From Rhodococcus phenolicus (GTDB lineage: Bacteria; Actinomycetota; Actinomycetes; Mycobacteriales; Mycobacteriaceae): DNA of 64,000 nt. Position 1 is the first letter of the stretch; every line of letters begins with the position of its first letter. The DNA lies in contig NZ_LRRH01000067.1 of assembly GCF_001646785.1 (NCBI RefSeq), positions 20,213-84,212 on the forward strand. The letters run 5' to 3'. The notes below the pieces were generated by a model. It ran no database searches. It was not told the origin of the DNA and saw only the letters and a list, made by a program, of their open reading frames with translations. Of this stretch, positions 24,505 to 32,676 are shown in pieces. The position numbers were made by a program, and so were the translations under genes.

Positions 24505-26565
24505 TCACCACCACCCGGTGACCGCGCGCATCTGACGGCCCAGTTCGGGTGCCAGTGTGCGCACATAGGTGGTCGTGAGGTGGTCGCGATCGCGATAGAT
24601 CAGGATGTTGCCCTCGACCGCGAGGCATCGTTCCGCGCGGCACACCACGTCGGACAGATCCAGCGGATGGACCGACGGAAGATGCGCGGCAGATTCCTGG
24701 GCCGGATCGACGGCGTCGAGTGCCTCGGTCCGGGCGACGCCGCACGCGTACGCGTCGCCGCCACGGGCGAGACAGTCCGAGGCGCGGTACGGGATGCCGT
24801 CGTCCTTCATCCACGGGGTGTCCCGGATCGCAAGGACGTCGCTGCCGTACGAGGTCAGTGTTTCCCACAATGCGACGTACCAGCCGGGCGTGTAGTCACC
24901 GGGACCCTCGCCTTCCTCGCGCGGCCGGGTCGAGGTGGTGAACACGTAGTCCGGTGGATCCGCCGCCAGTTCCGCGAGCACGTTCTTCGACCAGGTGTCA
25001 CAGTCGAGGGTGACCGAGTCCTCGGTGAGCGGCGTCAGCGGATCCGAGAGGGGACAGCCCACCTTGACATACGTGTCCACGCGGAACCGGTGTTCCCTGC
25101 CGAGCAGATCCAGCGCGGGCAGCCAGTGCTCGGAATGGGAGCCGCCGGTGAGCACAATCCGCCGGCTCGCCGTCGGATCCCCGTAAGTGCAGGTCACGGC
25201 GTCGCGCTGTCCGTGCACGGCGATGCAGTCCTCGAGCGTGGTGGCAGGAAGATCGCGATCGGCGACCATCAGCGGCGGCTGCACCGGCGCGTCCACCGGA
25301 TCGCTGTACGTGTCGAACACGGCGGCGCCGGGATAGACCTCGGCGGACAGGCTCGGCAGATCGGCGATGTGCCGGGCGGAACGGTCGACGTACTGAACCC
25401 ACCCCACGGAGACGGCGGCGAGTGCGACGCCGACGGTCGTCAGGGCCGCGACGAGCGCGGTACGTGCCCGCGACGGCGTGCCCCTCCTGATCGGATCCTC
25501 CACCAGCCGGGTCGTGGCCTCGGCCAGCACCAACGACAGGGCGATCACGCCGAAACCGCCGATCACCCCGACGGTGAGACGGTCCCGCACGATCAGGTAG
25601 GTGATCAGGATCGGCCAGTGCCACAGGTACAGCGCGTAGGCGATCGAGCCGAGCCGCACCAGCGGCGCGGACGCCAGCAGGCGTGACACCGCCGTCGTCT
25701 GCGACACGCCGGTCACGACCAGCACCAGCGCGGCCCCGACCGGGACCAGGGCCCACGGTCCCGGGAACTGCGCGCGGCCGTCGAGCACCGCACCGCAGCC
25801 GAGGAACACCACGAGCGCGAGCACCGCGAGCGGCGCCGCCGCCCACCGCGGTATCCGCAGCCACGGCACCAGGCACACGAGCAATCCGCCGATCGTCAAT
25901 TCCCACAGACGCGCGGCACTGTCGTAGTACAGCCACGTCTGCGACGCCGACGAGAACGCGGCATAGCCGAACGACGCGGCCGTGACCACGGCGAGCAACA
26001 CAATGAGCGGCACCCGTGTGGGCACTCCGCGCCGCCGAAGTGCCCACGCCAGCGTGAACACCACGACGAGAGCGGCGAGGTAGAACTGGCCCTGCACGGC
26101 GATCGACCACAGATGCTGCAGCGGGCTCACCGACGGATCGGCCGCCAGGTAGTCGCTCGCGGTGCGCGCCAGATGCCAGTTCTGCAGGAAGGCCAGCGAC
26201 GCGAAGGTCTGCTCGGCCGTCGAGAACCATCCCGTCGGTGGTGTCAGAACCACCTGGGCGGCAGTGATCGCGACCAGGACCAGCACCAACGGTGCCAGCA
26301 GCCGCCGACTCACCCGGCGCAGCACCGGCCGCGGATCGAGCGCCGCGGTGGACTCTGTAACGCGGAGCAGTGACCCGACGAAGAAGTATCCGGACAGCGC
26401 GAGGAACACGTCCACGCCACCGGAGACACGCCCGAACCACACGTGGAACACCACGACCAGACCGATCGCCAGGCCACGGAGGCCGTCGAGGTCGGCTCGG
26501 CGACCCGCCCCGACCGCACGGTCGCGGGCGGATTCTTGCGGTGGTGCTGACGTATCGACGGGCAT
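24505..26565 (-). CDS. acyltransferase-3/SGNH fusion (OafA/YrhL-like)
   Basis: The 686-residue membrane protein has an acyltransferase-3 domain of about ten helices (about 28-375). It begins [18 protein letters not shown] with the catalytic His and contains the FVGSLL region and [12 protein letters not shown]-terminal extracytoplasmic SGNH domain (about 430-686) shows the block [13 protein letters not shown] and the final catalytic pair region [12 protein letters not shown]. Such fusions O-acetylate cell-wall polysaccharides or glycolipids. ATG at 26565 follows AGGGAGA at a good distance. It is divergent from bioA across 131 bp that contain a CTCGGCG/CGCCGAG inverted repeat (26590-26611). Confidence 0.9.
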   Translation of the reverse strand: MPVDTSAPPQESARDRAVGAGRRADLDGLRGLAIGLVVVFHVWFGRVSGGVDVFLALSGYFFVGSLLRVTESTAALDPRPVLRRVSRRLLAPLVLVLVAITAAQVVLTPPTGWFSTAEQTFASLAFLQNWHLARTASDYLAADPSVSPLQHLWSIAVQGQFYLAALVVVFTLAWALRRRGVPTRVPLIVLLAVVTAASFGYAAFSSASQTWLYYDSAARLWELTIGGLLVCLVPWLRIPRWAAAPLAVLALVVFLGCGAVLDGRAQFPGPWALVPVGAALVLVVTGVSQTTAVSRLLASAPLVRLGSIAYALYLWHWPILITYLIVRDRLTVGVIGGFGVIALSLVLAEATTRLVEDPIRRGTPSRARTALVAALTTVGVALAAVSVGWVQYVDRSARHIADLPSLSAEVYPGAAVFDTYSDPVDAPVQPPLMVADRDLPATTLEDCIAVHGQRDAVTCTYGDPTASRRIVLTGGSHSEHWLPALDLLGREHRFRVDTYVKVGCPLSDPLTPLTEDSVTLDCDTWSKNVLAELAADPPDYVFTTSTRPREEGEGPGDYTPGWYVALWETLTSYGSDVLAIRDTPWMKDDGIPYRASDCLARGGDAYACGVARTEALDAVDPAQESAAHLPSVHPLDLSDVVCRAERCLAVEGNILIYRDRDHLTTTYVRTLAPELGRQMRAVTGWW

Positions 26566-26696
26566 CGATCTCCCTCTTGGGACGGTGGACTCGGCGGCGT
26601 GCGACGCCGAGCGATTCCTGTGACCGAGGCACACAGGTACGGCCGACCACCCTATGCGCTCGTCCCGCCGATCATGACACCGCCTACAGTCGGGGC

Positions 26697-27983
26697 GTGA
26701 ATTCCCCGTCCCTGTCCGTGTCGCGTATCGCGGAACTCGACGCCGCACACCTGTGGCACCCGTACGGGGCGTTCCCGGCCTCCACCGAACCGCTCGTCGT
26801 CGACCGCGCCCACGGCACTCGGCTCGTTCTCGCCGACGGCCGCGAGCTCGTCGACGGAATGAGCTCGTGGTGGGCGGCGGTGCACGGCTACCGACACCCG
26901 GTGCTCGACGCCGCCGTCACCGAGCAGATCGGGCGCATGAGCCACGTCATGTTCGGCGGCCTCACCCACGAACCCGCGGCACGGCTGGCCGAACTGCTCG
27001 TCCGGATCACCCCCGACGGGCTCGACAAGGTCTTCCTCGCCGACTCCGGGTCGGTGTCGGTGGAGGTCGCGATCAAACTCGCGCTGCAGTACCAGCGTGC
27101 GCTCGGGCGTCCCGGGCGGCACCGACTCATGACGTGGCGCGGCGGCTACCACGGCGACACGTTCACCCCGATGAGCGTGTGCGACCCCGAGGGTGGCATG
27201 CACTCGATGTGGACCGACGTACTCACCCGGCAGGTGTTCGCCCCCGCGCCGCCGCGCGACTTCGATCCCGCCTACGTCGCCGAGTTCGAGAAGACCCTGA
27301 TCGAGCACGCCGGTGAACTCGCCGCGGTGATCGTCGAACCGGTCGTGCAGGGCGCCGGTGGCATGCGCTTCCACGATCCCGCCTACCTGCGGGAGCTGCG
27401 TCGCATGTGCGACGAGCACGGACTGCTGTTGATCTTCGACGAGATCGCCACCGGGTTCGGCCGCACCGGCGAACTGTTCGCCGCCGACCACGCCGCGGTC
27501 ACCCCGGACATCATGTGCATGGGCAAGGCCCTCACCGGTGGATACCTCACCCTCGCCGCGGTCCTGTGCACCTCGGGGATCGCCGAGGTGATCAGCGCCG
27601 GGGAAGGTGGCGGGGTCATGCACGGCCCGACGTTCATGGGCAACCCGCTGGCGTGCGCGGTCGCGGTCGCGGCGGTCGAGTTGCTCCTCTCGCGCGACTG
27701 GCGATCCGAGATCGCGGCCCTGAACACCGGTCTCGAGACGGGTCTGGAACCGGCGCGGGAGCTGCCGGAGGTGACCGATGTGCGGGTGCTCGGCGGTATC
27801 GGTGTGCTCGAACTCGCCGAACCCGTCGACATGCGCGCCGCCACAGACGCCGCGGTCGCGGCCGGGGTGTGGCTCCGGCCGTTCCGGAACCTGATCTACG
27901 CCATGCCCCCGTACGTGTGCACCGCCGACGACGTCGCCGCGATCACCGGCGGAATGGTCGCGGCGGCGCGGTCGCGGACCTGA
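26697..27983 (+). CDS. bioA: adenosylmethionine-8-amino-7-oxononanoate aminotransferase
   Basis: The 428-residue PLP enzyme converts KAPA to DAPA with S-adenosylmethionine as amino donor, the third step of the biotin ring pathway. Motifs are HLWHPYGAF near the N-terminus, [33 protein letters not shown] (Asp contacting PLP) and [14 protein letters not shown] with the Schiff-base Lys about 275. The GTG at 26697 lies 6 bases after a TACAGT box, so a leaderless message is likely. No BioQ-type palindrome occurs upstream, unlike bioF and bioB. bioF follows after 112 bases. Confidence 0.95.
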   Translation: MNSPSLSVSRIAELDAAHLWHPYGAFPASTEPLVVDRAHGTRLVLADGRELVDGMSSWWAAVHGYRHPVLDAAVTEQIGRMSHVMFGGLTHEPAARLAELLVRITPDGLDKVFLADSGSVSVEVAIKLALQYQRALGRPGRHRLMTWRGGYHGDTFTPMSVCDPEGGMHSMWTDVLTRQVFAPAPPRDFDPAYVAEFEKTLIEHAGELAAVIVEPVVQGAGGMRFHDPAYLRELRRMCDEHGLLLIFDEIATGFGRTGELFAADHAAVTPDIMCMGKALTGGYLTLAAVLCTSGIAEVISAGEGGGVMHGPTFMGNPLACAVAVAAVELLLSRDWRSEIAALNTGLETGLEPARELPEVTDVRVLGGIGVLELAEPVDMRAATDAAVAAGVWLRPFRNLIYAMPPYVCTADDVAAITGGMVAAARSRT

Positions 27984-28064
27984 CCGGACCTGTCCGCGCG
28001 GCGGCCGGCCGAGATCGGGCAACCACCGACCCCGAACCCGGGGGTCGAGGTCCGCGTCTGGCCA

Positions 28065-28083
28065 CTTGAACGCTGTTCAAGTA
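28065..28083. promoter_or_regulatory. BioQ operator upstream of bioF
   Basis: ACTTGAAC-GCT-GTTCAAGT is an 8-3-8 palindrome that contains TGAAC-N3-GTTCA, the same core as the two boxes before bioB. It abuts a TATGGT -10 candidate at 28083-28088, seven bases before the bioF ATG, so repressor binding would block bioFD transcription. Confidence 0.85.
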
Positions 28084-28095
28084 TGGTGTCGTTCC

Positions 28096-29235
28096 ATGCC
28101 CGCACCCGCCAGTCTGGCCTGGCTCGACGCCGCCGCCGAGAAGCGCCGTGTCGCGGGCCTGCACCGCATCCTGCAGCCCCGCACATCCGGATCGCGCCTC
28201 GTCGACCTGGCATCCAACGACTATCTCGGGCTGGTCCGGCATCCCGAGGTCGTCGCCGGCGCCGCAGCCGCACTGCGCCGCTGGGGTGCGGGCTCGACCG
28301 GCTCACGACTGGTCACCGGCACGACCGCCGAACACGAACTCCTCGAACGTGAACTCGCCGAATTCGTCGGCGCCGAAGCAGGACTCGTGTTCGCCAGCGG
28401 CTACGCGGCGAACCTCGGTGCGGTCACCGCGCTCGGCGGCACCGACACCCTGATCGTCTCCGACGCGGGCTGCCACGCCTCCCTCGTCGACGCGTGCCGC
28501 CTGTCGCGCTCGCGGGTGCAGGTCGCCCCGCACGGAGACGTCGAGTTCGTCGATGCGGTGCTCGCCACGCGCGCGGAACCGCGCGCCCTCGTTCTCACCG
28601 ATTCGGTGTTCAGCGCCGACGGTGACCTCGCGCCGCTGCAGGCACTCCATCGGGTGTGCCGCGCGCACGGCGCGTTGCTGCTCGTCGACGAGGCCCACGG
28701 CGTGGGCGTCCGCGGTGTAGGGGGTCGCGGACTCGTACACGAAGTGGGTCTCGCCGGCGAGCCCGACGTCGTCGTCACGGCGACACTGTCCAAATCGCTC
28801 GCGGCGCAAGGTGGAATCGTGCTCGGGGACAGCCGGATCCGAGAGCATCTCATCGACACCGCCCGCACCTTCATCTTCGACACCGGTCTCGCGCCCGCGG
28901 CCGTCGGCGCCGCCCGCAGCGCACTGCGCATCCTCCGCGAGCAGCCGGAACTGGCCACCGCGGTCCTGCGGCGGTCCGCCGACCTCGCACGCATCACCGG
29001 TGTCGTCGCGCCGGAATCGGCGGTCGTGTCGGTGATCCTCGGTGACCCGACGGTCGCCGTCGGTGCCGCCGCGGCGTGCCGTGAACGTGGCCTGCACGTC
29101 GGGTGCTTCCGCCCGCCGTCCGTTCCCGCGGGTACGTCCCGGCTGCGCCTGACCGCCCGCGCGAACCTGGACGCCGACGACCTGGAGTTCATCGAGTCGG
29201 TGCTCGGCGACGTACTCGCGGAGGCCCGGGTATGA
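28096..29235 (+). CDS. bioF: 8-amino-7-oxononanoate synthase
   Basis: A 379-residue PLP enzyme that condenses pimeloyl-ACP/CoA with alanine to KAPA. It shows the family features SNDYLGL near residue 40, [20 protein letters not shown] (Asp-Glu-Ala-His) and the PLP lysine in [11 protein letters not shown] about residue 233. ATG at 28096 follows a likely TATGGT -10 by 7 bases, so the transcript is probably leaderless. A BioQ box overlaps the promoter. The stop overlaps the bioD start by 4 bases, giving a coupled bioFD operon. Confidence 0.96.
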   Translation: MPAPASLAWLDAAAEKRRVAGLHRILQPRTSGSRLVDLASNDYLGLVRHPEVVAGAAAALRRWGAGSTGSRLVTGTTAEHELLERELAEFVGAEAGLVFASGYAANLGAVTALGGTDTLIVSDAGCHASLVDACRLSRSRVQVAPHGDVEFVDAVLATRAEPRALVLTDSVFSADGDLAPLQALHRVCRAHGALLLVDEAHGVGVRGVGGRGLVHEVGLAGEPDVVVTATLSKSLAAQGGIVLGDSRIREHLIDTARTFIFDTGLAPAAVGAARSALRILREQPELATAVLRRSADLARITGVVAPESAVVSVILGDPTVAVGAAAACRERGLHVGCFRPPSVPAGTSRLRLTARANLDADDLEFIESVLGDVLAEARV

Positions 29236-29939
29236 GCGTTCTCTGTGTCACCGGTACCTCCACCGACGTCGGCAAGACCGTGACGACTGCGGCTCTGGCA
29301 GCGGTCGCGGCGGCGGCCGGGCTGCATGTCGCGGTCTGCAAACCCGCCCAGACCGGTGTCGCGGACGACGAACCGGGCGATCTCGCCGAGATCACGCGAC
29401 TCGCGGGGCCGGGCATCGACACTGTCGAACTGGCACGCTATCCGGAGCCGCTCGCCCCGGACACCGCGGCGCGTCGCAGCGGACGGACGCTGCTGCACGT
29501 CGACGAGGTGGTCGATGCGATCCGTGCGCTCGATGCGACCCACGACCTCACCCTCGTCGAGGGTGCCGGGGGAGTGCTCGTGCGGCTCGGTGCCGACGGC
29601 TTCACTCTGGCCGATGTCGCCGCCGCCCTCGACGCGCCGACGGTGGTGGTGGCCGCGGCGGGTCTCGGCACTCTCAACCACAGCGCCCTGACGGTGTGGG
29701 CGTTGCGCGCGGCCGGGGTCGACTGCGCCGGCACCGTCATCGGATCATGGCCCGGGCAAACGGATCTCGCGCAACGATGCAATCTCGAGGATCTGCCCGA
29801 CGTCACCGGCGTGCCGTTGCTCGGCCGTATCCCAGCCGGCAGCGGCAATCTGGACCGAGCGGCATTCGCGGTCGGCGCCCGGGGGTGGCTGGCCCCGTCC
29901 GGGCTGCTACCCGGACGAGTCGATTCGCTCCTCCAGTAG
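29232..29939 (+). CDS. bioD: dethiobiotin synthetase
   Basis: A 235-residue ATP-dependent carboxylase that closes the ureido ring of DAPA to dethiobiotin. Motifs are the P-loop [17 protein letters not shown] with the substrate Lys, [11 protein letters not shown] and the nucleotide-specificity loop near [13 protein letters not shown] at 29232 overlaps the bioF stop (ATGA). Its last 33 bases overlap the end of the convergent DUF1905 gene. Expression should follow bioF and the BioQ box at 28065. Confidence 0.95.
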   Translation: MSVLCVTGTSTDVGKTVTTAALAAVAAAAGLHVAVCKPAQTGVADDEPGDLAEITRLAGPGIDTVELARYPEPLAPDTAARRSGRTLLHVDEVVDAIRALDATHDLTLVEGAGGVLVRLGADGFTLADVAAALDAPTVVVAAAGLGTLNHSALTVWALRAAGVDCAGTVIGSWPGQTDLAQRCNLEDLPDVTGVPLLGRIPAGSGNLDRAAFAVGARGWLAPSGLLPGRVDSLLQ

Positions 29940-30182
29940 GACGGTCACACGGTCACCGGCCTCCTTTCCGATGGCCTTGCGGATGTCGGCCTTCACCGGA
30001 AGTTTGTGGGTCCCGTCACCCATTGCCATGAACGAGCTGCGGAACGGGTGGCCGTCGACGGTGCCGCGGACCTTGACGAGCCCGCGAGTGCCGAAGAACT
30101 CGACCGACCGTGGCCACACCACGTATGTCCAGCCGCCTGCCTCGGGGCTCTTCTGCAGGATTGCGGAGAATTCCTCGCGCAT
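29907..30182 (-). CDS. DUF1905 domain protein
   Basis: The 91-residue protein is a single small beta-barrel-type domain. Its pattern ([29 protein letters not shown] followed by [35 protein letters not shown]) is typical of DUF1905, a fold found alone or fused to YdeI/OmdA-like domains. It runs tail-to-tail into bioD with a 33-base overlap and precedes a methyltransferase gene by 21 bases in the transcript order DUF1905, then upstream methyltransferase on the same strand. Function unknown. Confidence 0.85.
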   Translation of the reverse strand: MREEFSAILQKSPEAGGWTYVVWPRSVEFFGTRGLVKVRGTVDGHPFRSSFMAMGDGTHKLPVKADIRKAIGKEAGDRVTVLLEERIDSSG

Positions 30183-30203
30183 CGGGTCCTCCTACATCGA
30201 TGT

Positions 30204-30836
30204 TTACGCAGGTTTGCGGGCGATCACCCGGAATCCGATCCCCGCGGCGCCGGCCCGGTGCATCTCGTCGACGACGAAACCCGCCTCCTCGAGATAGGGG
30301 ACCGGTTCGCGGGTAAGGTGATCGGCCCCGAATCGGACGGTGATCGGTTCGACCATCCGCATCAACGCGGCGCCGATCCGGCTGGTGGCGGGGCCGTGTT
30401 CGGCGAGGACGAATCGTCCACCGGGTACCAGCACCCGGAACGCCTCGCGGCTGGCTGCCAGCGGATCGGGGATGGTGCAGAACGAAAGCGTCGAGACGAC
30501 CGTGTCGATGCTGTTGTCCGCCAGGTCGAGAGCCTGGGCATCGCCGCGGCGCACGGTCGCGCGGGTCAGCTGTTGCTCGGCGATGCGGGTGCGGGCGATG
30601 TCGAGCATCCTGCCGGACAGGTCGATTCCGAGGATGCTCGTGACCTCCGGCCCGTACAGCGGCAGATTCAGTCCGGTACCCACCGCGATCTCGAGCACGC
30701 GGCCTTCCGCGCGCGGGATCGCCCACTGCCGTGGTCTCCCCATGACGCGACGTTCCCACCAGTCGATCTGCGTGTCGTACCGGCTCGACATCGTGTCGAA
30801 GATCCGTCCCACCGTCTCGTTGTCGGGTTGCCGCAT
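30204..30836 (-). CDS. class I SAM-dependent methyltransferase
   Basis: The 210-residue protein is a UbiE/Methyltransf_11-type enzyme: motif I VLEIAVGTGLNLPL, an acidic end of strand two in LGIDLSGRM, DAQALDLADNSID, then the post-motif FRVLVPGGRFVLAEH. Residues 10-30 (IFDTMSSRYDTQIDWWERR) resemble the N-terminal helix of phospholipid- or quinone-type methyltransferases. The ATG at 30836 is chosen; the frame upstream has no ribosome site. It is transcribed leftward ahead of the DUF1905 gene, 21 bases apart, and is probably its operon partner. The substrate is not determined. Confidence 0.88.
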   Translation of the reverse strand: MRQPDNETVGRIFDTMSSRYDTQIDWWERRVMGRPRQWAIPRAEGRVLEIAVGTGLNLPLYGPEVTSILGIDLSGRMLDIARTRIAEQQLTRATVRRGDAQALDLADNSIDTVVSTLSFCTIPDPLAASREAFRVLVPGGRFVLAEHGPATSRIGAALMRMVEPITVRFGADHLTREPVPYLEEAGFVVDEMHRAGAAGIGFRVIARKPA

Positions 30837-30887
30837 GCCGCCCCTGCTTCTGCCGCGTCGAGGATTCGATGTCACTCGACTGTACCG

Positions 30888-31091
30888 ATGCAAGGGTGTG
30901 CCGGGTGGCTCGACGGTGGCCTGCGCTTGTTCGGCGTGCAGTTGCTCGGGCAATCGGTCATCTTTCGGGTCGGCGACGCGCGCGGTCCCTGGACCGGAGG
31001 AGCGTCGGTGACCGGGCACTTCTTCGACCGGTCGGGCACGGTGGTCGCGACGACGTCCTACGAGTGCTTCATCCGCGTGTTCCGGTCCTGA
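30888..31091 (+). pseudogene. possible C-terminal remnant of a thioesterase-like protein
   Basis: A 67-codon frame ends in GGASVTGHFFDRSGTVVATTSYECFIRV, which resembles the last strands of hotdog-fold acyl-CoA thioesterases (G-R-x-F-D-x-x-G-x-L-V-A-S-x-x-Q-E-x-x-I-R). The rest of such a domain is absent; the upstream part of this frame overlaps the methyltransferase on the other strand. It also has no obvious ribosome site. It could be the tail of a decayed gene or chance. Confidence 0.35.
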
Positions 31092-31094
31092 CGC

Positions 31095-32672
31095 TCAGCG
31101 TCGGACCTCCTCGAACCGGGTGCGACCCTGTCGTCGCCACAGCACGCCCCCGGCTGCGGTGGCACCCTGAGCTTTCAACTCGCGCTTGAGGATCTTGTTG
31201 GTCGCTGTCACCGGCAGGTCGCTGCCGATCCGCACCCACCGTGGCCACGCCTTCGGCGACAGGTCGGGTTGCGCGGTGAGGAACTGTTCGAACTCGGCGG
31301 GCGAGAGGTCGGCGTCGTCCTGCAGCACGATCGCCGCCATCACCTGATCCCCGACGGTGTCGTCGGGCACGGCGTAGACGGCGACCCGGTTCAGTACGGG
31401 AAGACGCTGCAGAATGCGTTCGATCGGTGCGGCAGCGAGGTTCTCGCCGTCGACGCGCATCCAGTCCGCGGTGCGTCCGGCCAGATAGATCCACCCGTCC
31501 GCGTCCTTGTACCCGAGGTCACCGGACCAGAACATGCCACCCCGCATGCGCTCGTCGGTGGAATCCGGGTCGTTGTAGTAGCCGGAGAAGAACCCTCCGC
31601 CGTGCGTGTTGACGAGTTCACCGATCGCCTTGTCCGCGTTGATCAATGCGCCGTCGGAGTCGAACTCCGCTGCCTCGCATTCGGTGAGTGTGTCGGAATC
31701 GTAGACGGCGACACCGTCGAGACCACGGCCGATCGACCCCGGTGGGGTGCCCGGTTCCCGGGTGATGATGATCGCCAGTTCCGTCGATCCGAACCCGTCG
31801 AACACCGTGCAGCCGAAACGGCGTGAGAATTCGGCGATGTCCCGGTCGGTGGCCTCGTTGCCGAACGCAACCCGCAACGGATTGTCGCGGTCGTCGGGTC
31901 GTTCCGGTGTGGCGAGAACGTAGGCGAGGGGTTTGCCGACGTAGTTCATGTAGGTGATGCCGTAGCGGCGGACGTCCTCGAGGAAGCGTGACGCCGAGAA
32001 CGACACCGGCACCATCGTCGCCCCGCTGTTGATCGCGACGCTCCACCCGGCGACGATCGCGTTGGAATGGAACAGCGGCATCGACAGGTAGCACACGTCG
32101 TCGCCGGTGATGTCGAACCGGTCGATGAGATTGCGCCCGGAGAACAGCACCGTCAGGTGTGCGACCTGCACGGGTTTCGGATCGCCGCTGGTGCCGGACG
32201 TGAAGATCATCATGAACGTGTCCATGACGGCGGCTTCGCGGTGCGGCGTCAGGTCCCCGGCCGACGCGATCAGTTCGGCCCACTCCGGTGTGGACGTGTC
32301 GAACACCTGTACCCCGGTCAGGTCGAGGCCGTCGAGCAGAGGCCGGTGGTCGGCGTCGGTGACGAGGAACTGGCAGTCGGCGCGCCGGATGTCGCGGACG
32401 AGGCCGTCACCGCGGCGGGTGGTGTTGATGCCGCACAGCACGTACCCGCCCGGGCCCGCCGCGGCGATCGCGGTGAGCATGTCGGGGGTGTTGCCGAGCA
32501 GGGTGCCCACGTGTACGGGCCGATCCGGATCGGCGGTCGCCAGGAGGGCCGCAGCCTGCGCCGACGCCTCGCCCAGATGTTCCTGCCAGGTCCAGGTGCG
32601 GTCGCCGTGGACGAGTGCGACGGTGGTGTCGTCGAGGCGTTCGCGCAGCACCTGCTGGACGGTCTCGGCCAT
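31095..32672 (-). CDS. acyl-CoA synthetase, FadD17-like
   Basis: The 525-residue AMP-forming enzyme activates a carboxylic acid to its CoA thioester. The P-loop MIFTSGTSGDPKPV, FGSTELAI (the Y/F-G-x-T-E motif), GDLGYKDADGWIYLAGR and the C-terminal lysine region TATNKILKREL are all intact, so both adenylation and thioester steps should work. It resembles FadD17/FadD1-type synthetases of steroid and branched-chain metabolism. ATG at 32672 is only 4 bases after the stop of the monooxygenase-hydrolase gene, so the two form an operon. In that context it would activate the acid released by the fused hydrolase; this link is inferred. Confidence 0.9.
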   Translation of the reverse strand: MAETVQQVLRERLDDTTVALVHGDRTWTWQEHLGEASAQAAALLATADPDRPVHVGTLLGNTPDMLTAIAAAGPGGYVLCGINTTRRGDGLVRDIRRADCQFLVTDADHRPLLDGLDLTGVQVFDTSTPEWAELIASAGDLTPHREAAVMDTFMMIFTSGTSGDPKPVQVAHLTVLFSGRNLIDRFDITGDDVCYLSMPLFHSNAIVAGWSVAINSGATMVPVSFSASRFLEDVRRYGITYMNYVGKPLAYVLATPERPDDRDNPLRVAFGNEATDRDIAEFSRRFGCTVFDGFGSTELAIIITREPGTPPGSIGRGLDGVAVYDSDTLTECEAAEFDSDGALINADKAIGELVNTHGGGFFSGYYNDPDSTDERMRGGMFWSGDLGYKDADGWIYLAGRTADWMRVDGENLAAAPIERILQRLPVLNRVAVYAVPDDTVGDQVMAAIVLQDDADLSPAEFEQFLTAQPDLSPKAWPRWVRIGSDLPVTATNKILKRELKAQGATAAGGVLWRRQGRTRFEEVRR

Positions 32673-32676
32673 GTTC

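Noticed and set aside
22636..25686. 1016-codon open frame on the + strand across glgX and the acyltransferase gene
   Set aside because: It is the complement of two clear genes (GH13 and acyltransferase-3 motifs) and its product is Arg/His-rich without domains; long shadows are normal at this GC.
26566..26696. BioQ box upstream of bioA
   Set aside because: I looked for TGAAC-N3-GTTCA and variants. Only CTCGGCG/CGCCGAG and a loose CCTGTG/CACAGG pair are present.
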